Positions 62,231 through 64,000 of a DNA stretch of 64,000 bases are shown here, piece by piece; the first letter of the stretch is position 1; each line of letters begins with the position of its first letter. The position numbers and the translations under genes were made by a program. The notes under the pieces were generated by a model that did no database searches, was not told where the DNA came from, and saw only the letters and a list, made by a program, of their open reading frames with translations. Source of the DNA: Doryteuthis pealeii (Eukaryota; Mollusca; Cephalopoda; Myopsida; Loliginidae); contig CM042151.1 of NCBI GenBank assembly GCA_023376005.1, positions 78,874,944-78,938,943 on the forward strand, read 5' to 3'.

Positions 62231-62615
62231 TGTTGGTTGAACAATACAACTCCGACCAAGGGTGTTACATACACAAAGGACTTTAATACAAGAAGCATAC
62301 AGAGAAGCATTTAAGACATGAAATATGCATATACAAGATACATGAGAAAGGTTACATAGTAGATATACACATACATAGAAAAGGGATAAGATACAATAAA
62401 AACGTATACAATAGTTATCTAAATGTACACACAAAAGATAGGGATAGTTAAGGAGAGTCCATAGGTTAAAGTCACTTACTAGTGTTGTGTTGGGGGCTGA
62501 AGCCCCCACACAAGAAGGGTGTAGACATAAATGTCTAACCCATGTGTGTGTCCCGGAGAAGAAAGAGAACTCGAATCTGGTGCTTGCCTGCTTAAATAGC
62601 AAAACATCTGGAGGT
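62231..62615 (-). repeat. LTR-like repeat
   Basis: TGTTGGTTGAACAATACAACTCCGACC start, GAGAGTCCATAGG, GTCACTTACTAGTG, hairpin GGGGGCTGAAGCCCCC, minus-strand TATTTAAGCAGGC. Fourth copy of the family; the end is lost against a SINE tail. Confidence 0.5.
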
Positions 62616-62621
62616 GAAGAC

Positions 62622-62715
62622 TAGAAACAATCTCCTTGGTCTAGCACTAGTGAAAAGGAGATAGACTCCCTCACTGATTGGCTGATACCGACTTTAGGCC
62701 ACCCCGACAACTTTA
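62622..62715 (+). mobile_element. family I SINE tail
   Basis: CAATCTCCTTGGTCTAGCACTAG to GGCCACCCCGACAACTTTA; the head is missing. Confidence 0.7.
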
Positions 62716-62900
62716 CATCATCTTTTACAAGATTTTAGAATTTTATCTTAAAGTGGGTGGTATCTTATTCAGGGCGGTTTTCATCTATATACTCTAAAAT
62801 ATCCACAACTCCACAAAGTGTTTTCTCTCCCCACTCCAAGTATCAGCCCTTCTTCATGTCATCCAGTATTCAAGTTACTAGAATGAGCCTTCTAATGTTT

Positions 62901-63030
62901 TCCAGTTAGATTCTCTTCCAAATCACTAGGACTCCTAATGGTCAACCAGTACTCTCCCTGACCAGCGTCCTCCAGTTAGATTCTCTTCCAGGTCAACCAG
63001 TACTCTCCCTGACCAGCATCCTCCAGTCTA
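62901..63030 (+). repeat. 51-bp minisatellite, 2-3 units
   Basis: TCCAGTTAGATTCTCTTCCA ... GGTCAACCAGTACTCTCCCTGACCAGC is repeated; the first unit carries a 19-base insert. Confidence 0.8.
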
Positions 63031-63434
63031 GAAATAGACTTATCCTGTTACACTTCATCCACAAAACAGAGCTTGGAGAATATCTGCATTTACTAAGCTT
63101 AACCTTTCTTGGTAAAGGCCACCTCTTGAGAATCAAACTCTTTAGAAGTAACAGATTGCAAACCATTGCCTTACTATTGGGCTTTCCCCAATATGAGAAA
63201 GGGCAAAAAAATGAAAGAGTGAACAGTAAACTGGAATTGTTTCAGAAAACAATTTATTTACAACAAAAAATAGGTTCAATGATCATACAATGTAAAAATA
63301 TTGAAACATTGCACAAAATATTAATTGTGTATTTTTTTTTTTTTTAAGAGTCAAGTATAAGAAAAATGTGGAAAACAAGCAATTTTCTTTTGTTGTGTCA
63401 CACTAAAAATAAAATTTCATAACATAAACAAGAA

Positions 63435-63439
63435 ATTAT

Positions 63440-63482
<43 letters not shown>
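63435..63482. repeat. (TA)n microsatellite
   Basis: About 23 TA units with one slip; a shorter one at 63879-63912. Confidence 0.95.
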
Positions 63483-63487
<5 letters not shown>

Positions 63488-63549
63488 GTGTGCTATATTT
63501 ATAAGTAAATAGTTCTCACTATCATTGATAGAGCATGTATATCTCATTT

Positions 63550-63656
63550 AGGGTAGTGTGGACATGAAGTCAACAGTGTCTGATAAATGACAGTTTGAAA
63601 ATCACATAACTGTTGGTTACCAAATGCTGTTGATTTCATTTCTACACTATCCTGAC
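63550..63656. mobile_element. 107-bp MITE
   Basis: AGGGTAGTGTGGACATGAAGTCAACAG and CTGTTGATTTCATTTCTACACTATCCT are inverted ends with a 50-base centre. Confidence 0.7.
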
Positions 63657-63687
63657 ATCACACACACACATATATACATATATATAA

Positions 63688-63786
63688 GAATAACAGATAA
63701 AACACAAACAACTGCATTCAATTGATATTTTGCCTCAGTGTGTTCATCAATTAAATGGAGTTTCTTGTGTTTTATCTGTTATTCCT
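63688..63786. mobile_element. foldback
   Basis: AGAATAACAGATAAAACACAA and TTGTGTTTTATCTGTTATTC are inverted. The centre has ATTCAATTGAT..ATCAATTAAAT. Confidence 0.65.
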
Positions 63787-64000
63787 CAATTTTTAATCAC
63801 ATTTTTTTAGATTTTACAAAATCATATATATTTACTGACGCCACTGCGACGGAAAAGTTAAAGCGGCAACCGGATACTATATATATATATATACATATAT
63901 ATTATATATATGTGGTGAAAATAAAAAAATGATTACAATAAAATACTTACACTGCATAGCTAATATGCATTTTAAAATGTATGGGGCCTGGAAGACTGAT

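Overview
This window looks like intronless or single-exon-rich, AT-rich animal DNA. It is dominated by transposable elements and short tandem repeats, and holds a few C2H2 zinc-finger loci. There are no operons, no ribosome binding sites and no dense prokaryotic-style coding. Polymorphic (TA)n tracts, many tRNA-derived SINEs, Gypsy-type LTR elements, mariner and hAT-like MITEs and clustered C2H2 zinc-finger exons all point to an invertebrate metazoan. A mollusc, quite possibly a cephalopod, is my best guess; I infer this from genome style and no marker proves it.

Layout. 0-2 kb: a 164-nt U1 snRNA-like gene on the minus strand, a degraded 5S rRNA-like copy and a second U1 5'-end fragment. 2-5.4 kb: foldback elements, an LTR fragment and SINE pieces. 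5.4-6.3 kb: a six-finger C2H2 exon behind a clear splice acceptor, ended by a 2-bp frameshift and followed by decayed fingers. 6.3-11 kb: MITEs, palindromes and a mariner relic. 11.06-23.4 kb: one 12.3-kb Gypsy-type LTR retrotransposon with matching 188-bp LTRs and a TACTC target duplication. A second LTR element (TSD ACAAT), an orphan 1.6-kb element (9-bp TSD) and a 13-copy, 196-bp tandem array are nested in it. The array derives from the C-terminal part of the integrase. 23.4-33 kb: SINEs, a decayed zinc-finger array, foldbacks, a dimeric SINE with a 15-bp TSD and a large long-TIR element. 33-38 kb: three copies of a TIR element that carries telomere-like TTAGGG repeats. 38-50 kb: 580-bp retroposons, SINEs, a second MITE with TTAGGG repeats, a LINE fragment, solo LTRs and a second copy of the orphan element. 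50.4-53.1 kb: the best protein-coding gene, a 14-finger C2H2 protein, with duplicated leader relics. 53-64 kb: LTR pieces, LINE and transposase relics, a 149-bp near-perfect palindrome, a zinc-finger 3' relic and a cluster of tRNA SINEs.

How it fits together. Host genes visible here are the two C2H2 exons and possibly the U1 copy. Zinc-finger relics at 25 kb, 50.5 kb and 57.4 kb show local duplication and decay of that family. Everything else is mobile DNA at different stages of decay, and much of its history can be dated in relative terms because insertions sit inside each other with intact target duplications. All comparisons were made by eye.
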